Positions 25,774 to 33,384 of a stretch of DNA of 64,000 nt are shown here, in pieces. The notes below the pieces were generated by a model. It saw only the letters and a program-made list of their open reading frames with translations, searched no databases and had not been told where the DNA came from. Source of the DNA: Novosphingopyxis sp965218915 (GTDB lineage: Bacteria; Pseudomonadota; Alphaproteobacteria; Sphingomonadales; Sphingomonadaceae); NCBI RefSeq assembly GCF_965218915.1, contig NZ_OZ244711.1:23845-87844 (forward strand). Direction: 5' to 3'. The stretch's first letter is position 1; each line of letters starts with the position of its first letter. The translations under genes and the position numbers were made by a program.

Positions 25774-26772
25774 TCAACAGCCCGGCGCGTTGACGGCCGG
25801 CGTTTCCGGCTCGGCGTTCATCTCGGCCTCGAGCTCCGCGAGTTGCACATGCAACTCGTCGAGCACCTCGTCCGCCGACACCGTACGGTTATGCGCGATA
25901 TCGTCGTCCGCTTGTGCGAGAGCATCGATCCACTCGGCTGGCCCTTGACTCTGGTCGCGTTCCATCTCCCCAGTATACGACGCTATCGGCGGAAGTTCCA
26001 TCGTGATGGGCTCCGTCGGCTGCGCCTGACTGACTTGGACCTTCCCACTTCGCGCCAGCTCCAGCCCGGCGACGAGTGTGCTGGCCAGCGCGGCGCGGCA
26101 ACGCAATGCCCGCTCCGGCCCGTCAGTTGAACCGGGCGGCAAGAACAGCGCGATCTCTCCAGTGACTCCTTCCGATAGCAGGCGCGTGATCCGCGCTGAG
26201 GCATCCGCCACGCGCCAGAGCGGCGCCCGGGCCGGCGTGTAGAATTCCGTGAGGTCCGGCACCCGAAGCACGACCAGGCAGGCCCGGAACAGGTCCGCCA
26301 CATCGGCCACTCGCGCCGTTCGGCTCGCTTCGGGCACGCCGCGCGCGAACGCGTCGCGCCCGAGCTGCACACGCCCGCCCAGCCACTCAGCCACACGTCG
26401 CATCGCAACGCGTTCCAGCATGCGGCGGCGCAGCGCCTCCGCCTCTTCGCGCGCCGACCGGGCCTCGGCCGCATCCGGCGGCAGCAGCAGGCGCGACCGC
26501 AACAGCGCGAGCTGCGCTGCCATGCCGAGCCACTCGCCCCAGCGCGACAGATCCGCCCGCTCGCGCGCTGCCAGCCCCGCCTGCAGCGCCGCCGCGAATG
26601 TGTCGACGAGCTGTAGGATAGAGAGCTGGCGCAAGTCGACCCGTCCGGCGCGCGCTAGCTCGAGCAGCCAATCGAGCGGACCCTCGAATCCGGACGCGGC
26701 CAGTACCGGCGGGCCACTTGATATTGCGTGCCGCGGTGGGTCCTCCCAGGCCGGATCTGGACCGGTCTGCAT
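25774..26772 (-). CDS. ScpA-like kleisin (segregation and condensation protein A family)
   Basis: 332 residues. The N-terminal half carries the ScpA signature: FEGPLDWLLELARAGRVDLR, then LSILQLVDTFAAALQAG and MAAQLALLRSRLLLPPD. The C-terminal half, about residues 150-330, is less typical, with an acidic tail (residues 270-325). ScpA normally bridges SMC heads with ScpB in chromosome condensation; neither SMC nor ScpB is visible here. The start overlaps the upstream gene's stop (GTGATG: ATG chosen), and two genes upstream are coupled the same way. A plasmid-specific role in segregation or nucleoid packing is the natural inference. Confidence 0.75.
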   Translation of the reverse strand: MQTGPDPAWEDPPRHAISSGPPVLAASGFEGPLDWLLELARAGRVDLRQLSILQLVDTFAAALQAGLAARERADLSRWGEWLGMAAQLALLRSRLLLPPDAAEARSAREEAEALRRRMLERVAMRRVAEWLGGRVQLGRDAFARGVPEASRTARVADVADLFRACLVVLRVPDLTEFYTPARAPLWRVADASARITRLLSEGVTGEIALFLPPGSTDGPERALRCRAALASTLVAGLELARSGKVQVSQAQPTEPITMELPPIASYTGEMERDQSQGPAEWIDALAQADDDIAHNRTVSADEVLDELHVQLAELEAEMNAEPETPAVNAPGC

Positions 26773-27341
26773 CACGGAAGATCATAGACCGGGCGCACGT
26801 CGAACCGCAGCCCCGGCCAGGCCTCGCGCACCGTGGCGATCGCTCGCCATGGCGTCCAATCTGCTGCCCAGAAGCTGACCCGCAAGGCGTCCGCCTCCTC
26901 GGCCGGGCGCAACGCCACATGCCGCAGCGCCGCCGTCGTGCCCCAGTGCGTCCATAGCCAGGCGAGCGCCTCCGGATCATCGGAGTCAAGACGCAGCAAG
27001 TTGCCCGGCACCGGCACCAGCGCATGCAGGTCGAACGGACAAGCCCGGCTGCATCCGACCTGCGCCACCGCTCGCGCATGTCGCCGCCCGACCGCGTCGC
27101 GCAACTCGCCGGCCAGCAGCCGCGCTCCCTCGAGCGATAGACTGCGCTGCGGCGAAGCCGCCAGACGCAGGAACGCGTCCTCTTCCACCCTGTCGAGATT
27201 CAGCGTCCAGGGGATCACCCCTGCCCCGGCGGCAGCATCTCGGAACGCGGTGAGCGGCGCCGAGGGCCCGGTCACCGTCAGATGGTGGTACAACCAATCC
27301 GTGTGCGCTGGTACGAGCGTTTGGACGGCGGCGGCCGTCAC
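26772..27341 (-). CDS. Api92-like/DUF1281-type protein of unknown function
   Basis: 189 residues from a GTG that overlaps the upstream stop as GTGA; longer in-frame starts would overlap the recombinase gene by 150 bases and are less likely. The N-terminus WLYHHLTVTGPSAPLTAFRD and the late section LVPVPGNLLRLD, WTHWGTTAALRHV, VSFWAADWTPW and LRFDVRPVYDLP resemble the Api92-like ferredoxin-fold proteins, which carry LxPxP, W..NWGT and F.TAW motifs. No catalytic residues are evident. It is sandwiched between a recombinase-like and a ScpA-like gene in one translationally coupled operon. Confidence 0.5.
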   Translation of the reverse strand: MTAAAVQTLVPAHTDWLYHHLTVTGPSAPLTAFRDAAAGAGVIPWTLNLDRVEEDAFLRLAASPQRSLSLEGARLLAGELRDAVGRRHARAVAQVGCSRACPFDLHALVPVPGNLLRLDSDDPEALAWLWTHWGTTAALRHVALRPAEEADALRVSFWAADWTPWRAIATVREAWPGLRFDVRPVYDLP

Positions 27342-28051
27342 GGTCCCCGGCGCGCCAGAATTAACCGGATGGCATCGGTGCCGAGCGCTTGCGGCTCGAC
27401 CGTGCCCCAGCGCGTTACCTTGCGGAACACCGGTCCGTATCTGGTCCCCGATGATCGGAGCCACTCCTCGAGCGCTCGCCCGGGGCACAGATCGTGCCGT
27501 GGATTGCGCGGCACGGCGGCCGGGTTGTCGCCTAACAGTCGCACGCCGCTCTCATGAAAACGAAGCCACTCCGCCTGAAGACCGACGATCGGGCCACGCG
27601 ACAGACCATGGGCCAGCAGCAACAACAGCGCTCGGTCGCGCAAGCCGGCCAGATCGCGCGGGCACCGTTGCGCCATGGCCATCAGGGTCGACGTACAGAG
27701 CGGCTGCGCCCGCCTGGCTCGCCCGGCGATCGCCCGGGCCTGCTTCAAGGCAAACCGAACGACCGGATCGCCGCCCGGCGGGGGGAAACCAAGTTGCCGA
27801 TGACGCTGATCGATAGCCGCCAGGCGGCGCTGAAGCACCGCCCGTCCTGATGGCTCCCGCTGCAGGAAGAGCGCGACCAAGTCGGACGTGGCTGGCAGCG
27901 CGGGCTCGCCGCTTTCGGCGCAGAACCGGGCAAAGCGCGCCCAATCTCCCGCATAAAGCCGAACCGTCTCCGCCGCATGCTCGCACTGAACCGTGCCGGG
28001 TCGCGGGCCAGGATCGTTATCGTCCGTGGCCGCCGCCGCCCATTCCCGCAT
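27338..28051 (-). CDS. Tyrosine-recombinase-like protein lacking the catalytic C-terminus
   Basis: 237 residues. The N-terminal part (ETVRLYAGDWARFARFCAES, then AALDQRHRQLGFPPP-type helices) is a SAM-like core-binding domain. The second part begins as a catalytic domain (LAGLRDRALLLLLAHGLSRG) and has the strand GTRYGPVFRKVTRWGTVEPQ. It stops at RLILARRGP, before the HxxR box and the nucleophilic tyrosine. It can probably bind DNA but not cut it. Because its stop is precisely coupled to the next gene by GTGA, this truncation looks like the normal form rather than recent damage. Confidence 0.65.
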   Translation of the reverse strand: MREWAAAATDDNDPGPRPGTVQCEHAAETVRLYAGDWARFARFCAESGEPALPATSDLVALFLQREPSGRAVLQRRLAAIDQRHRQLGFPPPGGDPVVRFALKQARAIAGRARRAQPLCTSTLMAMAQRCPRDLAGLRDRALLLLLAHGLSRGPIVGLQAEWLRFHESGVRLLGDNPAAVPRNPRHDLCPGRALEEWLRSSGTRYGPVFRKVTRWGTVEPQALGTDAIRLILARRGP

Positions 28052-28164
28052 GCCGCCTACCCTGCTGAGAAAGCCCCCGAAAATCTGGCACTAAGCCGGG
28101 ATTAAGGCAAGTCGACTAAGGCGTGGTAATGAAAGTAGGCGATGCGGCATGATTCCGGTATGTG

Positions 28165-28178
28165 AGAACATTTGTTCT
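28165..28178. promoter_or_regulatory. Palindromic operator candidate (LexA-like GAAC-N4-GTTC)
   Basis: AGAACATTTGTTCT is a 6-2-6 inverted repeat lying in the divergent promoter region between the recombinase-like operon (minus) and the serine recombinase gene (plus). It contains GAAC-N4-GTTC, the form of some SOS boxes, though alphaproteobacterial LexA usually prefers GTTC-N7-GTTC. The rest of the 270-base region shows nothing else recognisable. Confidence 0.4.
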
Positions 28179-28320
28179 GGCGCGCGTCGCCAGCCCGCCG
28201 AACTCCTTGGCGCCGACATTCCGAGCTTCTCAATCCGACCTATCGGCCACCTCTGCAAACGGTCGTTTCCACACGCATCCTTCAATTGTAAAACAGCACC
28301 GCTGAGCAGGATCGAACGGC

Positions 28321-29271
28321 ATGGCGCCCGCAAGAACGGCCAAACTCCCCTCCCCCGGCCGACTAATCGGCTACGCGCGCGTCTCTACCGAGGACCAAGA
28401 TACCGATCCTCAGCTTGACGAACTCCGGGCTATCGGCTGCAGCACCGTGCTTGAGGAACACGCCTCCGGCGCGGACCGCAGCCGGCCCATGCTGGCCCGT
28501 TTGCTTCGCGAAATCCAACCTGGCGAGACCCTGGTTGTGGTCCGGCTCGACCGCCTGGCCCGCTCGGTCAGCCATCTACTCGCGGTGATCGAGCAGTTGG
28601 AGGGGAGCGGCGCCCATTTCCGCAGCCTGCGCGATCCGATCGACACCACGACGCCGCAAGGTATGTTCTCGCTCCAGGTGCTCGGCGCCGTGGCCCAGCT
28701 CGAGCGGGCGCTGATTGCCGAACGCACTAAGGCCGGGCTGAGCGCCGCCCGCAGCCGGGGCCGAGTTGGCGGTAATCCCGGGCTGCGGGCCGGTGACCCG
28801 GACGCGATCCGCAAGCTGCGGGCGAGGCGCGACGCCGGATACCTGGCCGACGTGCTAGCTGGGCTTGATGCCTGGCTGCCGACGATACGCCGTATGCGCC
28901 CCAACCAGCCTTGGGGCGACGTCGTGCGGGTTCTCAATCACGACTACGACAGTACCTGGACGGTGGAGCGGCTCCGGCGAACCGTGCGCCGGCTCGTGAC
29001 GGAGGGTATCATCGAGGCAACGTTGCTCGAGCGCTCGCGCCGTCAAAACGGTGACGACCGTCTTGTCAGGCTCATTGCGAACATTGCGGCCGCTGCGCCG
29101 GACCGCACCCTGCAGCAGATCGCCACCCAACTCGAGGCGATGCGAGAACGTACGCCACGTGGTGGCACGCGCTGGCATCCCTCCTCTGTCAAGCACCTGC
29201 TCGCTCGGGCGCAACGGCTTGGGCTAGCGAGCATCACTCCCACGCAAGTCCGGACTAATCTCTGGCGATAG
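28321..29271 (+). CDS. Serine recombinase with C-terminal recombinase domain
   Basis: 316 residues. The resolvase catalytic domain (residues 15-150) has GYARVSTEDQDTDPQLDEL with the nucleophilic serine in YARVST, VVVRLDRLARSVSHLL and GAVAQLERALIAERTKAGL. The remaining 165 residues contain two helical DNA-binding segments (WGDVVRVLNHDYDSTWTVER and TRWHPSSVKHLLARAQRLGL), larger than in small resolvases and shorter than in phage integrases. Likely jobs are plasmid dimer resolution or DNA inversion. It is divergent from the recombinase-like operon, sharing a 270-base promoter region. Confidence 0.88.
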   Translation: MAPARTAKLPSPGRLIGYARVSTEDQDTDPQLDELRAIGCSTVLEEHASGADRSRPMLARLLREIQPGETLVVVRLDRLARSVSHLLAVIEQLEGSGAHFRSLRDPIDTTTPQGMFSLQVLGAVAQLERALIAERTKAGLSAARSRGRVGGNPGLRAGDPDAIRKLRARRDAGYLADVLAGLDAWLPTIRRMRPNQPWGDVVRVLNHDYDSTWTVERLRRTVRRLVTEGIIEATLLERSRRQNGDDRLVRLIANIAAAAPDRTLQQIATQLEAMRERTPRGGTRWHPSSVKHLLARAQRLGLASITPTQVRTNLWR

Positions 29272-29567
29272 GCGCGGGCAGAGGAAGCACCAGCGTATCC
29301 CGGCGTGCCACGCCTCCGTTAATCGAACGGCTAGACAGAATGCGAGGTGTGGATGACAGCACCGCTCCCAGGCGCACTCTCGTTGCAGCCCCGCTGGCGG
29401 ACGGTCTGCTCAGCGTCGTAGCGGGAGGCGAGAAGCAGGATCCGCCGGAGCCGGCTCGCGCTGCACCCGCATTGCTGCTTTGGGATGGACCGCACCCGCA
29501 CGCACCTGCCGGTCACAATGCCTCTCTCGTCGCGATACTCCCCTGTCCTTCCGGACACGCCCATGCC

Positions 29568-29813
29568 GCCTCTTGATGGGCTGATCTGGCCGCAGGACGG
29601 CTGACGCCTCGATCGCCTCTGCCGCAATGGCGGCCGGGCGGCTATTTTCCGCCGGCGCGAGCGCCTTTGCATCGCGAAACAAAATAGCCGCCCGGCCGCC
29701 ATCCTCCGCTGCGCTATGGCCTGCACGCAGGTGCGGCGTCGATCGCCTGCGGCCTGTCGATCGCCATCGAGGCCGCGATAGGCGTGGTCCCGAGGGACAG
29801 ACAGGAGAGCACC
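29568..29813 (+). promoter_or_regulatory. Conserved structured 5' leader of DUF736 gene 2
   Basis: The best-preserved copy of the leader. GCCGGGCGGCTATTTT (29633-29648) pairs perfectly with AAAATAGCCGCCCGGC (29681-29696); the 32-base apical region contains CGCGA...TCGCG, a nested stem. The outer GATCTGGCCGCAGG can pair with CCTGCGGCC downstream. An ACAGGAGAG ribosome site ends the element. Its counterpart upstream of DUF736 gene 1 keeps the pairing through different bases. Confidence 0.65.
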
Positions 29814-30128
29814 ATGGCGACTATCGGGACCTTCACCCGCTCGGCCGGCGGCACCTTCACCGGCGCGGTCAAGACCCTCAGCATCAACGCCAAGACCACG
29901 ATCAAGCCGGCCGACAAGGCCAGCGACAAGGCGCCCGACTACCGCGTCTTCGCCGGGTCTAGCGTGGAGTTCGGCGCCGCTTGGAAGAAGACCTCCGGCG
30001 AGGGCCGCGCTTATCTCTCGGTCAAGCTCGACGATCCCAGCTTCCCGGCTCCGATCTATGCCACCCTGGTCGAGGGCGAGGAAACCGGCAGCTACAGCTT
30101 GATCTGGTCCCGCCGCAACGGGGACTAA
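29814..30128 (+). CDS. DUF736 family protein (copy 2)
   Basis: 104 residues, MATIGTFTRSAGGTFTGAVK to SLIWSRRNGD, with one residue inserted relative to copy 1 and about 85% identity by eye. Conserved blocks shared by both copies are TLSINAKTTIKPADKA, EFGAAWKKTSGEGR and YLSVKLDDPSFPAPIYATLV. Function unknown. The gene has its own leader and terminator, so the two copies are parallel transcription units flanking the recombinase/ScpA region, suggesting duplication of the whole leader-plus-gene cassette. Confidence 0.9.
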   Translation: MATIGTFTRSAGGTFTGAVKTLSINAKTTIKPADKASDKAPDYRVFAGSSVEFGAAWKKTSGEGRAYLSVKLDDPSFPAPIYATLVEGEETGSYSLIWSRRNGD

Positions 30129-30136
30129 CCTGGTTT

Positions 30137-30160
30137 GGCCCCGTGCCACCGCGCGGGGCC
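30137..30160 (+). terminator. Probable terminator after DUF736 gene 2
   Basis: GGCCCCG pairs with CGGGGCC across a 10-base loop, starting nine bases after the stop codon. The following bases (GCTTCCCTTG) are only weakly T-rich, so termination efficiency is uncertain. Confidence 0.5.
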
Positions 30161-30738
30161 GCTTCCCTTGCGCTCCACTGGCCACCCTGACCAGGCGGCA
30201 TTCAGATCCGCTCCGCCGCCCAACCCGGCGGCGGTCCCATGCAGGCCGATGCTGTGAACCCAGCTACCAGGTAGACCGGAGCCAGTCGGCCGCCGCAGCC
30301 CCGAACGGGCGCGGGAGAACGCCCCTAGACGGTAACGCAGCCAGTCGGACAGACGGTGCGTGATGGCGAAGTCGGGCGGATGCGCTCGGCCAGCGTGGAT
30401 TTCTTAGAGGAACAAGCAAGAACAACGGGCGCGCGAGCCGGTTACCTCTCGTCCCCTGCCCTGCCCCGGGTCGATCGAGACTAGGGGAGCGCCTTCACTG
30501 CCCTTCCATCGTAACCGGCGGCCAAGGTCGAACTGCCTCAACACCGCTACGCGCCGCTGGGCGGCTCCGGCCCGTCCGCCACGCCAGGACAGGACCGCGT
30601 AGCCCGCAAGGCGGTGCGCCTCGCGTCCTCCGCAGCCCGGCCCCGCTCGCGCACAGGCCTCCGGTGCTGACCCAGTCCGAGGGCCGCCGGGTCGTGCTGA
30701 GCACCAGCAACGGGCTGGGATCCAGAGGAGCAGCGAGC
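30161..30738. other. 578-base noncoding stretch with repeat and hairpin content
   Basis: No frame on either strand encodes recognisable protein. The segment holds two copies of AGCCAGTCGG (ending at 30289 and 30348), a CTAC-CAG-GTAG hairpin, GGGCG...CGCCC around 30308, and CCCAGTCC pairing with GGGCTGGG just before the next ORF. This density of short stems suggests a long structured leader or an untranslated RNA, but I recognise no known family. Confidence 0.35.
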
Positions 30739-30915
30739 ATGACCACGATCCGCACCGGCACCACCCTGACCAACCGCGACATCCGTCGGCTTGAGCGCCA
30801 CGGCTATGAGATCCTCGCCATTGAGACCCGCCAGGTGGATGCGGGACCTCGGGAGACGATTATCTGGGGACGCGAGGACGACCTTGGCATACCGGAACAC
30901 TCCTTGCCCTTCTGA
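30739..30915 (+). CDS. 58-residue hypothetical protein
   Basis: MTTIRTGTTLTNRDIRRLER continues to a stop after 58 codons. A clear GAGGAG lies eight bases before the ATG, and a hairpin terminator candidate follows, so it is probably translated. The protein is charged, with a predicted helix (RDIRRLERHGYEIL) and no membrane segment. It stands alone between a long noncoding stretch and the partition operon. Family not recognised. Confidence 0.5.
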   Translation: MTTIRTGTTLTNRDIRRLERHGYEILAIETRQVDAGPRETIIWGREDDLGIPEHSLPF

Positions 30916-30927
30916 CGAGCGGTGCAG

Positions 30928-30949
30928 GGCCGGTCCGCAAGGGCCGGCC
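30928..30949 (+). terminator. Candidate terminator before the parA promoter region
   Basis: GGCCGG and CCGGCC form a six-pair stem with a 10-base loop, followed directly by TTTCG. It lies 13 bases after the small ORF and would separate it from parA. Confidence 0.45.
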
Positions 30950-31011
30950 TTTCGTCCGGCCGCCGGGAACCCGCGAAGAATAAGGATTGTAAGCAATCGC
31001 GCTTATGCGGC

Positions 31012-31060
31012 ATCCTGCCATCCGGACAGGATACCATCCGGTAATCCCATAATCTGGATT
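31012..31060. promoter_or_regulatory. Inverted/direct repeat cluster upstream of parA (parS or operator candidate)
   Basis: ATCCTG pairs with CAGGAT around a CCATCCGG unit, a second CCATCCGG follows 9 bases later, and AATCC...GGATT sits next to the parA start. ParA/RHH partition operons usually have their centromere or operator directly upstream, so this is the natural candidate. Confidence 0.45.
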
Positions 31061-31065
31061 GACGC

Positions 31066-31731
31066 ATGAAGATCGTTGCAGTCGTGTCGCAGAAGGGAGG
31101 CGCCGGCAAGACGACACTGGCGCTGCACATCGCCGTCGCTGCCGAGCGCACGGGTTTGTCGGCGGCGATCCTGGATATGGACCCGCAAGGAACGGCCGAG
31201 CGATGGAGCGAATGGCGCAAGGAGGAACCGCCGGCGGTCGTAGCGGCCAAAGCAACCACGCTCAACCGCCGGCTCGAGCAGGCGAGGGCAGGGGAGGGGG
31301 ATCTGGTGGTGATCGACACGCCGCCCCTGGCTCAGACCGAGGCGCGTGAGGCTGCCCGCATCGCCGACCTCATCCTGATCCCCTGCCGGCCCTCCGCGTT
31401 CGACCTCGACGCCATCCGCATCACGGCCGACCTGGCGAACGACATCCGCAAGCCGGCCTTCGTCGTGGTGAACGCCGGGCCGCCGCACGGAACGGCCGTC
31501 TACAAGGACGTCGCCGAGACCGTAGAGCGCTTCGGGCTGCGAGTGGCGCCGACACGCCTCGCGGAGCGCGCAGCCTTTCGGCATGCCGTCCGAGAAGGCA
31601 AGTCGGTGCAGGAGCTGGAGCCCGATAGCCGGGCGGCCGAGGAAGTCGCGTTGCTCTGGGAATGGATTGCAGGACAACTTGGCATCCCCCAATCCCGCAA
31701 TCCGGCAATCCGCACGAAAGCTGAGGCATGA
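31066..31731 (+). CDS. parA: ParA-family partition ATPase
   Basis: 221 residues with the deviant Walker A motif at the N-terminus (QKGGAGKTTLALHIAVAAE), Walker A' DMDPQGTAERW, Walker B DLVVIDTPPLAQ and the LILIPCRPSAFDL segment. The short form without an N-terminal HTH belongs to the type Ib ParA group that pairs with ribbon-helix-helix partners. It drives plasmid segregation by ATP-dependent DNA binding. The stop overlaps the start of the next gene (ATGA). A repeat cluster that may be parS lies just upstream. Confidence 0.95.
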   Translation: MKIVAVVSQKGGAGKTTLALHIAVAAERTGLSAAILDMDPQGTAERWSEWRKEEPPAVVAAKATTLNRRLEQARAGEGDLVVIDTPPLAQTEAREAARIADLILIPCRPSAFDLDAIRITADLANDIRKPAFVVVNAGPPHGTAVYKDVAETVERFGLRVAPTRLAERAAFRHAVREGKSVQELEPDSRAAEEVALLWEWIAGQLGIPQSRNPAIRTKAEA

Positions 31732-31988
31732 GGAAGAACGTCTTCTCGAACGTCGCAGAGCGTGAGCCCAAGACTGCAGCGGCCCCGCCCTCCGTCGCCG
31801 ACACTCCGCAGAGCTATCCCAAGCATCGCCAGGGCAAGAAGGCCCTGATCGCCTACTTCTCGCCTGCGGTCAGCAAGGCACTGCGGCAGATGGCCCTCGA
31901 CGAGGATTCCACCATGCAGTCCCTGCTCGGGGAGGCGATTGACCTTCTCATGCGGGATAGAGGGAAACATCCGTTTGGGGAGCGCTAA
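31728..31988 (+). CDS. Ribbon-helix-helix partner of ParA
   Basis: 86 residues. The C-terminal 45 residues (GKKALIAYFSPAVSKALRQM, then DEDSTMQSLLGEAIDLLMRD) have the strand-helix-helix pattern of RHH proteins, close to antitoxin-like/ParB-substitute proteins. The N-terminal 35 residues are polar and probably disordered, a common place for the ParA-activating arginine. The start overlaps parA by four bases. It should bind the centromere and autoregulate the operon. Confidence 0.8.
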   Translation: MRKNVFSNVAEREPKTAAAPPSVADTPQSYPKHRQGKKALIAYFSPAVSKALRQMALDEDSTMQSLLGEAIDLLMRDRGKHPFGER

Positions 31989-32007
31989 GCGTGCCTCGCG
32001 ATACCCC

Positions 32008-32227
32008 GCGACCAGACTCCACACAGCGACGGAAATCCGACTCGGGAGCGGGCGCAAGCGTCAGGCGCGGCACGTGGCCAGCTTTTATCCACAGAGTGGC
32101 CGTGGAGTCTGGTCGCAGCCTTTGTGGAGTCTAGACGCGCGACTCGTAGTTATCCCGTGGAGTCTGGTCGCACACACTAATAGTAAGAACAAATAATCCT
32201 TCAAATAGCCTGCGCGACTAGACTCCA
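32008..32227. other. Replication origin: iterons, DnaA box and AT-rich segment
   Basis: Five copies of a 15-base iteron with consensus GTGGAGTCTGGTCGC lie here: minus orientation at 32008-32022 and 32214-32227 (the latter with changes), plus orientation at 32102-32116, 32124-32138 (variant) and 32157-32171. A perfect DnaA box TTATCCACA is at 32085-32093. An AT-rich run (about 32172-32210) follows the last plus iteron. The repA start is 28 bases further on. This is the standard arrangement of an iteron-controlled theta origin. Confidence 0.85.
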
Positions 32228-32254
32228 AATTGCATTAGACAGGAAAAGTGGGCC

Positions 32255-33166
32255 ATGAACCTGATTATGGCTGAAGTGCATCGATTGATTGCGCAGAAGG
32301 GTGTCGAGGAGGCTCGCCGACAGGCGATCACCAAGCACGAGCGGGTGATCGTCGAGGCGGCGTACCAAGTTCTCAGCGAAGAGGCCGACAAGCTGGGGTT
32401 CACCTACTCCGGCTTCGCCCTGACGTCGCTTCCGCACAAGCCGCAAACGGACATGGTCTGGCGTCGGGAAGGTCATAATCTAACGATGCTGGTCCAGAGC
32501 GGCGTCGACCGGTCGGGTGCGGCGCTTGGCGTTCCCTACGGCTCCTACGCGCGCTTCATCCTGCTGTTCTTGCAGAGCGAGGCGATCAAGACCGGCAGCC
32601 GGGAGATCGAGCTGGGCCGGTCGATGCGTGTTTGGCTCGGGAACATGGGGCTCTCGATCGGCGGAACGACCTATCGGCTCGTCAACGAACAGGCCCGGCG
32701 GATTTCCGGCTGCACACTGACCTTTTACGCCGATCGCGACCACAAGGAGATCATGCGTCGCGGCGGCTTCGTCGATGGCGCAATCACGATGGCGGACATG
32801 GCGGGAGATCAGCCAAGCCTCTGGCAGGAGCGGGTGCTGCTCAACGAGGAATTCCATCGAGCGCTGCAGAATCACCCCGTGCCGCTCAGCGAAGCCGCGC
32901 TGCGAGCGATCGGCCCGCGGAGCATGGTGCTCGACATCTACATCTGGCTCGCCTACCGCCTGCACGCCTTGAAAACCGACGTTGAGGTATCGTGGCCGTC
33001 GCTCTACGCTCAGTTCGGCGCCGGCTACGGGCGACTTAGAGATTTTCGCGCGGGTTTCCTGGCAGGCCTGGAACTCGCCGTGGCCGTTTATCCTGAAGCT
33101 CGTATCGGACTTGACGATCACGGGGTGGTACTAAGGCCATCCCGACCGGCGGTCGCCAAGTCTTAA
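32255..33166 (+). CDS. repA: Plasmid replication initiator RepA
   Basis: 303 residues matching the RepA group of alphaproteobacterial plasmids: PYGSYARFILLFLQSEAIKT, REIELGRSMRVWLGNMGLSI and the C-terminal SMVLDIYIWLAYRLHALKTD with SWPSLYAQFGAGYGRLRDFR. These form two winged-helix-like DNA-binding regions. It binds the iterons upstream and recruits host replication proteins. An AGGAAAAG ribosome site precedes the ATG. One further iteron lies immediately after the stop codon, a position suited to autoregulation or handcuffing. Confidence 0.9.
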   Translation: MNLIMAEVHRLIAQKGVEEARRQAITKHERVIVEAAYQVLSEEADKLGFTYSGFALTSLPHKPQTDMVWRREGHNLTMLVQSGVDRSGAALGVPYGSYARFILLFLQSEAIKTGSREIELGRSMRVWLGNMGLSIGGTTYRLVNEQARRISGCTLTFYADRDHKEIMRRGGFVDGAITMADMAGDQPSLWQERVLLNEEFHRALQNHPVPLSEAALRAIGPRSMVLDIYIWLAYRLHALKTDVEVSWPSLYAQFGAGYGRLRDFRAGFLAGLELAVAVYPEARIGLDDHGVVLRPSRPAVAKS

Positions 33167-33171
33167 GCCGT

Positions 33172-33186
33172 GTGGAGTCTGGTCGC
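33172..33186 (+). repeat. Sixth iteron copy, downstream of repA
   Basis: GTGGAGTCTGGTCGC, an exact match to the consensus of the repeats upstream of repA, begins five bases after the repA stop codon. Confidence 0.85.
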
Positions 33187-33384
33187 GCTTCTGGATGGTA
33201 AACGCAGGACTGCGCCGGGCCTGCCCTGGCTGATTGTCGCAGAAGGGTGGACAGCAGACGTAGCCAGCGGCGTCTCGCCTGTTGTCAAAGCTAGCCTGGC
33301 GTAGCTACGTCCGCATCTTGCGGGATAGTTGCTTTTTGGCATCGAGTCATTCAGGTTGAACTTGCACCGTTTGGAGCGGCATTG

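Noticed and set aside
27342..27488. Longer N-terminus for the Api92-like protein
   Set aside because: It would overlap the recombinase-like gene by 150 bases; the GTG with a GTGA overlap matches the coupling seen at the next junction.
30241..30300. Cobalamin-riboswitch-like words (CCAGGTAGACC)
   Set aside because: The other conserved blocks of that riboswitch are absent and no B12-related gene follows.
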